The position numbers and the translations under genes are program-made. From positions 1 through 64,000 of the forward strand of contig AZLU01000163.1 in NCBI GenBank assembly GCA_002224055.1: a stretch of DNA of 64,000 nucleotides, given 5' to 3'. Shown one piece after another: positions 10,967 to 23,071 of the stretch. The notes beneath the pieces were generated by a model, which worked only from the letters and a program-made list of their open reading frames with translations, was not told where the DNA came from and did not search any database. Origin of the DNA: Pezizomycotina sp. ARF18 (lineage: Eukaryota > Ascomycota). The stretch's first letter is position 1. Each line of letters begins with the position of its first letter.

Positions 10967-13213
10967 TTTAGGCACATCGCGATGTCGAATATGTACAACA
11001 CCTTTGGCCAGCTCGTTCCATGCTCTCGGTTATAGAAGCTTGAAATATGACCTCTCAATCCTTTCAGCCGGCTGAAGTTATTAATGGACTGAAGACTTCG
11101 GTTGGAGTTCAAGCAATTTGAGACAAATTCAATTGCGGAAAAGCTCAATGGAAATAAATCTGAAGAGACATCCCAAGACGATACCGTATTGGGTTTCAAA
11201 CTGCCATGTAAGTACTTTTACACGAATATATAGTTATGGATTCAAGTCTACTTGTTTCTGACATTCTAGTTTTGTTATCATGCTTCGAGAGCAGGTGGAT
11301 GACATTAGAGCCAGGGGAAGGAGGGGGAGACGGTTCGAAGGAAAGAAGCAACAAGGAAGAGTCCTACCATGCGGTATGGAGAAATTTTGGGGATAGAAAA
11401 AAAGAAAAGTAAGGAAAAAAGCTGGGTGGTGTGTCCGGCCTCCCAGATTCCAACCAGGTTTCCTACAGGTAAGATAATAAGGGCCATATTTATTTCTGCT
11501 ATTATTTCGCTGCAATTAAACGCCTGGTTCAAATCCGTGAGGGCACATATAAATCACCAAATGAACCTTTTTTTCATCTACTCCTCGTCGTGAACTACGT
11601 GCTTGTTACCTGGACTCATTTCCTAATAAATGTATGATCTTACGTCTTCCTGAAATCCTAGGTTGCGTTCAAGTATGCAACGGTGATCATTGCAATAAGC
11701 CATTTCCCTCACAGCGTCTTCATTCGACCTTCCGCACAGTTGGCGAGTACGCTAAGGCAATTGCGATTGAGTGACTCCGCATTCGCCGAAGCGAAGCCAA
11801 ACCTTACTCTTAAACTATCAAAGTTATGAAACAACTTCACCGAATCGATCTCAAGATGTATTATCTATTAGAAGCCATAATCCTTTATGTTTTGTCAGCA
11901 ATTGCTTGTTCACAATCTCTTCCTAGAGGATATTTCATATCGGGATTGCTTTTAGTCTCCGCATGCTCTCGATCTCAACATCGGCAGCGTATCAGCTTTC
12001 GGGAGTTCAGAGAAAGCACAACTCCACTAAATTTTGATAGGGTTATAAAGTTCATGGCAAGGACAAATAGAACGCCGCAATCAGCCGAGCTTCGGAGAAG
12101 AGCCGGAGCTTTAAACTCTCTCGAGCTTATATAGTCCTTATTGGGCCCAGCTCTCATCTCACGCCAGCACCTTGTGTTGGATCTAACCGACCGTGAGTTA
12201 CCCCATCTCGTTTAGTCATCAGGAAGGAGCCTGAAGCTAACAAATCATCCAAACTCAAAGTTAGCTCAGTTGGTAGAGCATCAGACTGTAACTGTACAAA
12301 ACAACGTCTATCTGGGTGTCCCTGGTTCGGTAAGACTTCAATCCCAACAATCTTGAACTTCAAAGTCAATTCCAAGACTAACAGCTTCATCAGAATCCGG
12401 GAGGTCGGACAAATATTTTTTTATTTGGATGATATTGTCCTTTTTATCTCTTTTTTCTTTTTGCAAGTTGGGTATGGTGACAGATGAATGCTAAAGTGCA
12501 GTTTAACGTAGGGAATAAGGGAACAGGACGTCGTACTTTTTTTTTTTTTTTTCAATTCTTCCCAAGTCTTATTAATCTTGCTCTAGAAAAAAAAATCTTT
12601 CTGCTGCTGTGGCTTAATAACAAATTTGCTCCATCATCTTTGCCTGATTGATCCTCCGCTATTTTATATACTAAAGCTCCTATACGGGCTTTTATCTTCC
12701 AAGCTTCCAATGATTCCGAATGTAAGAGAAATGAAAGAGGAGAGGAATATATAGAAAAAAATGATTGCGGAATTGTTCAACATCCACCCTGCAAAAACAA
12801 TCATCCGGATACTATAGATCCATGTACGAAAGAATCCTCCGACCCATCAATACATTCCCCCCTATATCTCGCATTTCAACCAGGCTATAAACACCTCGAT
12901 CGGAGGTACACTAAGGAGGTCTTCGGAAGAGACCTCACCGGATATTCCGGCGTAAACTGTACAGAACACCACCAATTTGTAAATTTTTGAAGCTGCTTTT
13001 TAATTTCTGCCAGTTGAAGAAACAAGGCTTTCTCAAGTCGAATCTGACGAATGATCATGAACTTGCTCAGCCTTCTCATATTCACCAATTATGATAACTT
13101 ACCCCTCCTTTCGATCCCGTTTACTCTTAAGTTTCCGAGTGTTTCTTACTCTCATCTCAATTTGCGATTCTTAGAACACAGTTTATAGACAAACTATCGT
13201 CTTTGACAAAAGT
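10967..13213. other. Intergenic with a tRNA-Tyr-like fragment
   Basis: No protein gene recognised. Open frames at 10930-11199 (minus) and 11826-12134 (plus) show no family pattern. A T-rich run lies near 12538-12554, and the tRNA-like piece is listed separately. Confidence 0.45.
12256..12345 (+). pseudogene. tRNA-Tyr(GTA)-like pseudogene
   Basis: The D arm TTAGCTCAGTTGGTAGAGC (from 12261) is intact and is followed by TCAGACTGTAA, giving anticodon GTA at 12288-12290. An intron-like insert follows at the position where nuclear tRNA-Tyr introns sit, then TCTGG as the closing anticodon stem and the start of a T arm (CCTGGTTCGG). The 3' half of the T arm and both acceptor strands do not pair, so the gene looks decayed or truncated. 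Confidence 0.55.
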
Positions 13214-15260
13214 ATGAACGAAATGAACAACAATCTGGATAACAATCACGCCAGGGGCAGCGCCCCGGGCTCCGAGAACCGCGGGGCGGATAATACAAAC
13301 CCTGAGCCCGCCGCAAGCGATACCAACAATACGTGTACGCCGAGAGCTACTGTCCTTTGGTGGAATGGTGAGAAAGTCTGCATTAGATGTCCGTACTGTC
13401 GTGAAAGACACGAGCATCTTCCTGTATGGAAAGCTGGCCTTCCAGACCCAGGACACACAGACGAATGCCAGTGCCAGCCTGGTAATTTTACGACCACCTT
13501 CAAGTTCAGATACCGTCCACTTTATCCTTTCAAAGAAGACCTCGATAAAAGCGATCGCCGACAGAAGCCACTACCCTGGGAGTTCAACTCAAAGTTAAGC
13601 AGATTCGAAACGGTGGAGATAGAGAATGACAAAGAAGATTGCGACAGCGTCTATTCGCAAGACGAGGATGATGATCTCGATGAGAAATACTCGGATTCGG
13701 CGGTCAGTATGACTGCGGAAACAATGATCGCAGGCTCGACAAGTGAATTACTTCAAGTCGCAAAAGGCATAGAGGTTTGCAGATCAGCACAACAAGCAGC
13801 GCAGCATCATCGACCACCAGGCTACCTCTGGTGAATCGGAGAAGAATACTCTAGAATTACCGACCGTGCCTTCAAGAACGATTGTGTCCTCTTCTTTATT
13901 AGTAAGACAGCGCGCACACGATTCGGCTCATTACGTCACCGCCGAATATTTTCCTTCGTCAAAAGAGGAAACACAGACGGCCTGAAAACCTTATTAACGA
14001 GTATCCGGACGCAAACTTGAATATCAAGCCATTTGTTGATAAGAGATCTAGTAATGGTTTTATAGTTGCAGCTACTTACGGACACCTTGATGTCCTTCGC
14101 TTGCTATTAGGATCGCCGGGGAAACGGATTGTCGTCGATGCCTTCAATAAGCATAGGAGGACTGCGCTTATGGAAGCCGCTTTATGGGGGCAGCTTGACA
14201 TTGTGGAATATTTGGTCTTCACAGCGAAAGCAAATTGTAACTATCGAGACATCAAAGGCAGGCAGGCTATAGACCTGGTTTCTAGCACGAGTAGGAGAAA
14301 TACAAGAGAACGACGACAACGAAACAGAAGGCTATATAACAAGTACAGAGATATTCCAGAGCAAGCAATCAACGCCATAGAAATTGCCTTAGAATTGGAA
14401 TGACACCATCGACCACCCAGAGCCCTACGAACGTCACGCTACAAACTTGCACGAGTGTATCTCTGAGTATTTTACAAAAATCCGGAGTACAACGAAATTT
14501 ATTCTACAACACTCTGCAGCGAACCACTACAAAGACGATATACAACTTCAAAGGCATGCCAAATTTTCATCCTCGGAGTGGAAAGACAATTGGTCGTATG
14601 AATCGCGGATCGGGATTTCCAATTGTCAATGCACTATCAGGATATTCCCAAGGTGGCTGGCCTTATAGCAAAAGCGACACCACTGAAATATTCCTATCAA
14701 ACAATATATGGACTGGCAAGGTTCGGGCTTATGCTGGGACGCATTGGGTTATGGTTCAGACGATCCCGATATTGGGGTCGGTACGCATGCCATGTGGAAG
14801 CACAGCTATTAGCTTACTATATTGACAAGCACGTCATTGACGGCCGTACTGGGATCACGCTTGATCCTTCTCTCATATCTATGTTACCACTGGATTGGAG
14901 CCACCGACTGCGCAAATACTCATAGGCGGAACGAGAGAGGCTAAGCCTTGCGAGCATTGTGCAAAGTTAATATCCAACGTGGAGGAGAAGCTGGGATTGG
15001 TAATCGAGGTCGGCAGCCCATTCTCCCCAAAACTACCCGACGGCGAAGCCCATGACGACGTTTGTGGGATTCGTACGTTCTCGATCAAGGTAACTTGCTC
15101 TTTACTAGTACTCTTGAGACCGTTCGAAAATCCCTAACAACGGGTTCTCTTTGTGTTTTTTTCTTTCTTTTCTTGTTAAAAGATCAACCCCATCCCCCAA
15201 CACCCGCAGTTCTTAGGGCTCGCAGGACGGCAAGGCGGAGGGCTGAGAAACCAGGGTTGA
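13214..15260 (+). CDS. Ankyrin-repeat protein with C-terminal deaminase-fold domain, copy B
   Basis: The start at 13214 precedes an Asn-rich leader. The N-terminal module reads ATVLWWNGEKVCIRCPYC, with CPYC at 13388-13399, a His at 13409 and a later HTDEC (13454-13468), a likely zinc-binding set. It ends with YRPLYPF and PLPWEF. An acidic linker follows, then ankyrin repeats (GFIVAATYGHLDVLRLLL; RTALMEAALWGQLDIVEYLV) and a conserved GKTIGRMNRGSGFPIV. The C-terminal domain has HVEAQLLAYYI (His 14791, Glu 14797) and, about 50 codons on, PCEHC (14945-14959) followed by LGLVIEV. That HxE/PCxxC pair is the zinc site of the cytidine-deaminase superfamily and resembles DYW-type deaminases. An intron is seen at 15090-15182. 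The reading frame changes several times. Substrate and role are unknown; nucleic acid is the inference from the superfamily. Confidence 0.7.
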
Positions 15261-15761
15261 ACATGGACCACTAACAAGTTGAACAACCGCCGCGCTCGTT
15301 CAAATATCGACGTAACTGAATTCACTGATATCAATCACTGCCATATCAATGCTCACTTCCCGCGCAGTATATTCTTTTCTTTTCTTTTTCCCCTTATCTA
15401 TCTAACTCAGGAACGACTTCTATAGTTCGTAGGGTCCCAGACTAGTCTTCAGTATAATAAATTGAGTAAAGTTTACTACGCCAATTTATAAAAACTACAG
15501 CCATACTGTGGGCGTATAAAGCTTGTTCTCCTGACAACCGCCATATGCAAATACCCGCGATGTCTCTGCCTCTGATTAATACCTTAGGTTTTAAACCCTC
15601 AATAAAAAGAACTTCACTATCCCTCCTGCTATTAGTATTATAGCAGTCGCGGCTAGCTATATTCTTATGTATTTAAAGCAGAAGTACCTATCTATTGTGT
15701 ATTCTCATCTTCATGCTCAATAAAATCCTTTTGCTCACATATATGATTGAAAGGTTTAAAC
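15261..15761. other. Intergenic
   Basis: No gene recognised. The stretch holds AGGGTCCCAGACT at 15431-15443, the exact reverse complement of one arm of the hairpin at 2784-2796, in AT-rich surroundings. Confidence 0.5.
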
Positions 15762-18260
15762 CTACACATACATACTAAATATAATAATAAATGGAAAATT
15801 GCATACAACTATGCCCCTGAGCTGAATATAAGACTCAGAACCAATCGTGAGCTCATTATACATCACTATTAGACCTTCCAGACGCTCGGTCGGATCATAT
15901 TCAGCGGTATCACCGACATCACGGAGAGGTACGGGTTGATGTTTGCTCATGAAACCCTAAAACCCGGAACAAGAGGACGTTAACTTGAATATTTCCTTCC
16001 AGAGGTATATGGGATTTTGGAACACGGAAATCAGTATTATAGACACATACCTCAACGAGAGCGCCTACAGCAGTCATTGAAGCTAAAGACAATGGAGTGT
16101 ATTTTGTCAGCAAGACGCAAATCAACACTTCGAGAGTCCGGATAATTCCATACCATAGCGAAGCACAAGTACCTCCAACCGAAGTGATCCTTTAATGCGC
16201 CACCTGCAATCAAGGGTTAGATCGACGAATGAGATGAAGTTCCCGTAGTTCAAAGATTTCGAGCTTACCAATGAAAGGTCCGATCAATGAACCAAAGGCA
16301 TACATGATACCGCAAATCGAATACTGTTCATAGCATCAGCACATCATCCATGTTCCATAGCCAAGTCATGCACTTACCGCCATCCCAACCCCTCTCCTCC
16401 GCCCCTCATCCTACCCACCCTCTCCAAATCCCTAACGCTTCGCCGGAAACTCCGCCGAAACACTTGAGCTTCTCGCCGTCCCGGTAAATCCGATTAGCAC
16501 AAGCAGCGTCGCCAGGATCCCAACCCGTTTCTGCGCATCCGCATCTAACGGCGTGCTCCTCAATACCTCCACAATATTCATTAGCGTTGTCTTCTGCACA
16601 AACCCATCCCAAATATAATCGGCGTAACGACCACAAAGCTAAGCGTAATGATAGTCTAGGCGCCTGCGTCTTATCCCGTATCCACCGAAGAACGGACCGC
16701 AAAACGATGGTATGACGATGGTGGTAAACAGCGCGGCTGTTTCCGCTGGACCGTATCCGAATTCCTCATTCGCGAACAGTGGGAGTGTTGCTTCGAGGGT
16801 CTGAAGAGGGCCGTACCGAGGAGCATGGAGAAGCAAGCGCAGTTGAAGCGAGCCGAGCTGAAGAGCGCGAGACAGACGCGCAGTGGGGAGGTTTGCTCAG
16901 GCGTTCGTTCTGTGGTTGTTGATCGGAAGATGAAGAGGCTTGTTGGTCGTGGCCGTTAGCGAGGAGCGGGGAGCGTTCAGTGTCTCCGTTCCGGATGGCC
17001 CATTTGACGCTGGCGGCGAATTCCGTGCTTCGATGACAGCGCGGAGAGTCTTTGGTTCGATGATTATAGTGCGTAGGACGATGTCGAAGACGAGCTACGA
17101 GAGATATATCAGTTATATAACTTAGACTTCGACCGTATAAAATGGGACAACGGAGCGAAAACACCTACGAGGCCGAGAGCCATATCGAAGACTTTTATGA
17201 ATAGTTACAGGCATTAATACACACGAAGCTTCCCCTATTTATGATTGTAATACTTACCAGCGTTATACCCAGCCCTTTTGCAACACCGCATTCGTCAGCT
17301 TCACTCATGATTACCGAGGGGAAGTTTAAGAAGAAAGAAGACTTACCTAGCATATATAGCACCCCCGACAACCGGCCCCATAAACATCCCGATATTCCCA
17401 CCGACGCCCATGAGACTCAGGTATCTCCCGCTCTCTCTCTCGTCGACCCGATCAGCGAGCAAACTCTGTCCGACGTCCAGGTGAGGCAAGCCGCCATGCC
17501 CGTGAAGAAGCGACCACAGACGAGAACCCAGACCGCCGTGCCGAACCGTATTATCGCCGTGGACACAAGCAGGAATATGAAGCGAGCAGTAGGGGAGGCG
17601 GCGCTAGAGGCGACCTCTGTTGCATCTTGTTAGACGGATTGAAGTGTGAGAAGACTAGGAGATTATGGCATACCACTGATCCACCCACAGAGCGCTACAT
17701 ACAGGTTCGCTGTCGTTAGCGTTTTGTAAACCGAATGGAAATTACGAATGGTTGATGACTTACGCGCTCGACGAGGACTCCGGCGCCGCAGATGCCCACA
17801 AGCAAACTTAATACCTGTTGTACTGTAAAATCGAAACAATATTAGTCTGGCTATAAGTCAATTTTGCGGTGGTAGCGTTATGTCTTACCATCTTCCTTCG
17901 GTACGCCTGATCGCTGCTGTAACGAGAATGGGAATACAGGTAGTACGAGACTATAAGACGTCATCCAAGGGGTGTCGCAAAGACCAGCGTTAGCTATCGT
18001 GACGTAGAAGCATCGAGAGTATCAAGCAGTCCTATCCAACGTGTAAAGAATATTGAAATGGTGATTACCCGTAGAGAAACGTATCCTGTTTCAAATGTTT
18101 AGAACGTTAGAATACATCGCTGCGCAAAGGATAAGACCATGAGGAAACTCACCGTGAAAACAGACATGACCGCGCACGCCGCGATCAGGAATTTACCGCT
18201 TCTGAACTCGAAGAACATGTAGCCGCCATTGACGGCTGCTTTGGAGGAAGAGTCAGGCAT
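15762..18260 (-). CDS. Major facilitator superfamily transporter, DHA/vesicular-amine-like
   Basis: This is a proton-coupled exporter-type permease of the plasma membrane or vacuole; the substrate cannot be told. The minus-strand start at 18260 gives MPDSSSKAAVNGGYMFFEF followed by a first helix. Later exons read YSLVLPVFPFSLQQRSGVP, QQVLSLLVGICGAGVLVER, RFFTGMAACLTW and SLMGVGGNIGMFMGPVVGGA. The last matches MFS motif C (G-x8-G-x3-G-P-x2-G-G), which marks drug:proton antiporters. The second half has LPLFANEEFGYGPAETAALF, MYAFGSLIGPFIGGALKDHF and a cytoplasmic tail with SKHQPVPLRDVGDTAEYD. At least five short introns are visible, with frame changes between exons. It sits between deaminase copies B and C on the opposite strand. 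I see no sign that it belongs to a biosynthetic cluster. Confidence 0.75.
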
Positions 18261-19351
18261 TGGTAGTATGTAAGGTTAAGACGAAGCGGGGTGAAATATC
18301 GAACTGACAGACACTAGTTCTTGGAAAGAAAATGAGGGGAAACGCGACCGTATTATACTAGCTCATAACGCGAAAGCTGGGAGAGACTGAGAACAAAAAC
18401 AGGGTATTTTAGTGTAAAGTTGTGCAGAAAGGAACGATAAGCAAATCAGGGATAAACTAAAAAATCTCCGATCTGCGGGCAAGGAACCAGACTGGCGCCA
18501 TTCGTACTACACTGTGCCGTAAAGGGCAAGACATGCAGATAGGATTAAGATTTTCGCTATTGGCTCGAAATCTCCGCCGATTCCCCGTGAGACGGATCGA
18601 GGCTCCATTCTATCCATTTAGGATTATCATTCTATCCCTTTAGGATTATTAGGATTATGTTACACGCGCAATGCCCAAGGCCTCTAGGATTATAATCCTG
18701 AACGGTTAATTTCCTTCAAAGATACCTCCTTCTTAAACACTACATTGCTAGGCATCCAGCCGGTTAATAGTCGGAATAGCCGTAGAGACCTCGCGTATTT
18801 GAGGATTTATATCAACTATTATACTATGTAGAAGTTCAAGCGGGTTCTATTTGAGATACTGCTGGATCTACAACTTATCAGGCATTACGATTAGTTTATT
18901 CACTAAGAGTGCGCATACGGTATAAGTAGGACTCAAGTTCGATGAACTTATATCAGCGATATACTATAGAGCTCCGCTGCTCCGTAATCCCTCTCGTGTT
19001 ACATAGGCGACTTCGAATCTTGTAAACAAGTCCTTGTTTGAAAACATACTCATAAATAACAATATTATTCTATTTATTGACGCCTGCCTGTTTTAGCTCG
19101 CGTTTCGTGAAACGAGGGGTTCATCCCGCGCAGCCGTGCCGAGATACACTTAGAGAGAGCCTTGCATGTTGCGAAGTTCCAAACCCCTTTTTGATCGCAG
19201 GCATACATAGCCCCGCTGTCGCTATTTATCTCCTGACTCACCATCAGCTCCAATGTTCTTCCTTCTGATAAACAAGCTTCAACCATCACGATCGCGGGCA
19301 AGGCCTCTTCCTAGTCTCTCTGGATTCATTGACTGAACTAGAGATTCTAAG
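18261..19351. other. Intergenic with short TAGGATTAT repeats
   Basis: No gene recognised. Between 18615 and 18700 the word TAGGATTAT recurs four times (TTTAGGATTATCATTC, TTTAGGATTATTAGGATTAT, TCTAGGATTATAATCC), probably a decayed local duplication upstream of copy C and the divergent transporter. Confidence 0.5.
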
Positions 19352-21526
19352 ATGCGACAAGCACAATACACCATGGGCAGCTCCGGCGCCTCAAACAACC
19401 TCTCATACGACTCGACATCTCCGGATTCTACAACACCAACGGCGACAGTAATCTGGTGGAACGACAAAGTGTCTGCGTCCAGTGTCCCTATTGCCTCAAA
19501 CAGCACGAGAACCCGCCCGTCTGGCAGAATGGCCGTCCTCTAACAAACCACACAGACTCCTGCGACTTCCGGGTCTGCGGGTACGAATATGTCGTCTGCC
19601 GTATAGGCCGCTATACCCCTTCGAAGACGGCCATTCGACTCCTTTATCGTGGAAAATCGATAAGGAGGTTGGGGAGTTTGTTACCGTAGGATTTGCTGAA
19701 ATTCCTGAAGAGACGGATTACAGCGAAGACGAACGGAGCGACGGTTATGAAACCGACGAGGAAACGGATAAAACTGCGAATGGAACGCCAGCAACGCCGG
19801 CGCGCCCACGTACTGGATCGATACAGCGGAACATGAGGGCTAGCACGCCGGGCGTGAACTCTTTAACGGACGAAACGAACAGATTGGGCATCAATGATCA
19901 AAGTGAATTGAATCCTGAGATGGAGGAAATTATGAGCGAAATGGAAAGGTTGGGGCTGTCAGGCGAAATCCGGCCACAGAACATAATTTTACAATCAATA
20001 GCAGAAGACAGAAGCAAGCCTCCCGCTACTCCGTCGCCACCGGAGCGTTACCGTCCTGCGGCACCTGGGACTTCAATGACGAAACCGCCGTTTCTGACGC
20101 CTCCGATGAGTCCCGAGAGCCCTAACGGCAGGTTAGCATCCCTAACCGAAAGTATACAGCTCTTCTTAGAAACTTTGGGGACCAAACCGCCCGGGCGGAG
20201 GCTTTATCTAAGACCGCAGCAAGCACTGCGGCAACGCTAGCTCAAAATCCTCCCCGCACGGCGCCATCTACTCCTCAACGCCCCGCTCCCGCTCGTATAC
20301 ATCCTATACAGAAGCGAGACCCGCCGCCGCAACCATAGATCCTAATTCACTCTCCCTCGATGGTCTCTCGATCGACGATGCACCGGCCACGGCTGGTTCT
20401 CCTGCTTCGACGAAGGAATCGACTTATTGATGAAAAACAGCAAAAAGAACGATAGGTTACGTTACTTTGCTCTAATTCGCTCGTCCGACGAATTTCACCT
20501 CCGCCTGCTCTTGAAGCCTTCAAATACTGCAGATCTCCTCGATCTCCGCGACAAGAAGGGTAACACGGGCATGATACTCGCTAGTAGATATGGTTCCGTG
20601 GATATCGTCAAGTTACTACATGAAAACAAGAAGTCACTGCGCTACGTTAACGCTCGCAATATAAAGGGCCGCACGGCGCTGATGGAGGCTGCGTGTGGGA
20701 CAACTCGCTGTAGTACGGCATTTACTATCGTAGGCGCGGATCCGGACGTGCAGGACGCGAAAGGACGGCGCGCCGTAGATTTTGCAAAATTCAGTAAACG
20801 TAACGTACATGAGCGTTCGCAGCGGAATAAACAACTGTACGAAAGACACGAGAAATTGCCGGAGCCGATACTTAATGCCATATCGGCGCATCTCAAAGTA
20901 TCAAAAGCTCAATCGCCTGCGACTTCTAGTAACAAGTTAGGCTACGTGGAAGAAACGAACATGTCGTCAACATCATCCTATTTCATACGATACCCTTCAT
21001 CTCTCAGTTCCGACACCTTCTCTGTTAACACACAAGCAGATCTCCGACAATACGCAATTACGACGTACTCCAATATCCCGGACTCGAAAAAGTAATCGGT
21101 CGCCTCGACCGTGGTTCATTGTTCCCGTCGTCAGCGCACTCAGCGGGTATACTCAGACATATTACGCTCGCAAAAACAAAGACTTCCTGAATAACAGCCT
21201 CTGGACGGATAAAGCGAAGATTTATCGGATAAATATGACATGTATTATCCGAAAAAAATCAGCCACGGGATGGCATCGCATGTGGAGAAGCAGCTGCTAG
21301 CTTACTACATCTACAATCACGTTTTGTTAAAAGGCGAGCATGTAAACTTGAGGAGTGTAACGCCGCCGATGGACGCGCTGCCGATGGCGAGTATAGTCGT
21401 GGGAGACAAGGCGGAGCCGTGTGAGAGGGAAGAAGCTGTAAGGTGTTTATTGAGCAGATAGTTAGGAAGATTAGGCTACCGATCGCTGTTACTAAGAGAG
21501 TGCATAGATGTCGTATGCGGGCTTGA
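19352..21526 (+). CDS. Ankyrin-repeat protein with C-terminal deaminase-fold domain, copy C
   Basis: This is a paralogue of the gene at 13214-15260 with the same domain order. The N-terminal module reads ATVIWWNDK then VCVQCPYC (CPYC 19483-19494), a His at 19504, HTDSC (19549-19563), YRPLYPFED and PLSWKIDKE. A long disordered acidic, then Pro/Thr-rich linker follows (about 19700-20400). Ankyrin repeats are at about 20460-20790 (NTGMILASRYGSVDIVKLL; GRTALMEAA), followed by DAKGRRAVDFAKFSKRN and SERSQRNKQLY-like helices as in copy B. The linker near 21110-21210 carries VSALSGYTQ and LNNSLWTDKAK. The deaminase part has SHVEKQLLAYYI (His 21279, Glu 21285) and EPCE (Cys 21420), but the second Cys appears several residues further on than in PCxxC. 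The frame changes several times. Confidence 0.7.
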
Positions 21527-23071
21527 AGGATAGGAACGCTATAGAACATGTTTGATTAAGATAGGAGAGCAAAGTAGCGGTCGGGCTTCTATTTCGCTTT
21601 CATTCTTTTTCTCCGTTTAGGGTTTCCATACGTATCGTCGCGGGCTATGGGTTCACGATCGTTAAGAGGGTTGGAAGTTTTGTATGCTATGGTTTCTGTT
21701 GCATTTACTTTGTAGTTCATGATACCATTCCTAATTTTTTTTGGTAAGATGAAGCAGTTTCAATATTTCGGTGATCTGTGAAAGAACCGGAGACCAAAGT
21801 CCGCTAATTCCGCCCCAGTTCCATACCCCATCTGCTTGGTTAGGGCCGTCTGCCGTTGGAACAAGGTTCATCATGAACCTGAACAAATTTCGGCACTTAA
21901 ATAACGCTAATGAAAATATTTATAGAAGAGATCTCCGATCTCCGAAGAGCGGAAACGTCACGGCCAGAGTAGTACGTTCCCGTGTAATTTCAGCGTCCGA
22001 CAAAAGATCTTCTAGAAACTCAGGCGCGTAATAATGTTCATCCGGAAATGACGTCTCTGGATCTGGTACTGTGCCCTGCAATCCTTTGTAAATCGCCGAG
22101 GGAATGTGAATCAGGATTGGGGGGTTGTTTTTCAAACCGGCGTTCGGTTCCATAACCGTTCACAAGAAACAATCATAAGATTATATCGGGCGCACGGCCG
22201 AGGTGATTGCGCTTCTCACGATCGGATCTCGTTAAGGACGTATGTAGTAGCAAAACGCTTTTGGAGGTGTCATTCGCAGATTTCGCTCCCACCGATGCAG
22301 CGATGCATGTTACCCCGCTGTGCTGTTCGCCATGCAGGCTGCTAGTGGACAGTGTCTTTTTCCTCCATCCTCCTTAAGGATCTTCTACTCCGAAGCCGCA
22401 CAATTGATTGACCAACAGGAAGTCCAGGAAACCTCTTAAGTTCTGCAGCTTTTGGACGGACGAAACGCACTACTATAACTCAGATTAGCTCACTTCGGTA
22501 AGTCCATCTGTCATGTGTCTTCTTTGGGTTATAACTTCCAGGCAGACGGCTGGAGTGAAAAGTTAGTTCGTCAGGCGACCAGACAGACAAATCACCGACA
22601 ACCTTTTCCCCCTCAATCTCTCATTCGACTTATTCGTATTGCTGACAACTTTCTCCTTGGGATCTCTTGTTAGGCAATTTGGGATTTCCGTTGCATATAC
22701 TGGGTTGTTCCCGATTTCTCTGGTGCCCCTAGTCATCCTAGTCCCAGGAATTCTCCTGTACTTTGGTCAATAATTCTGCCACTAACCCTTCTGCAATCCT
22801 GGTGAATCTTTAAAGGTCATTAATCCCAGATTTCGCCTCATGCACACTGGCATGTACATCTCGTATACGAATTTTTTTCAGAGTTGAGTTACATCGAAAA
22901 AATTCTGCGATCCGTTGTATCTGCAAAGCAACGCTGCAGAGCGGGAAGCCTATTATAGGTAGAAACAAATCATCGGAGTCGGAAGAGAAGGTATACTATC
23001 AACGATTCCATGAAAACTAGAGTATACATACATAAACAAGGCCCCTTCCGAACAAGGGCAGCTATAAAGAA
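21527..23071. other. Intergenic
   Basis: No gene recognised with confidence. A minus-strand frame at 21920-22153 (starts MEPNAGLKNNPP, contains PDEHYYAPEFLEDLLSDAE) has a protein-like composition and might be a fragment of a small gene, but no homologous pattern is visible. Confidence 0.4.

Noticed and set aside
10930-11199. Minus-strand open frame of 89 codons beside copy A
   Set aside because: No family pattern; it overlaps the decayed end of copy A and is probably chance.
18780-18990. Possible decayed transposase or reverse transcriptase remnant
   Set aside because: No conserved motif could be read in any frame.
15762-21526. Secondary-metabolite gene cluster around the DHA transporter
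   Set aside because: No synthase, tailoring enzyme or cluster regulator is visible nearby.
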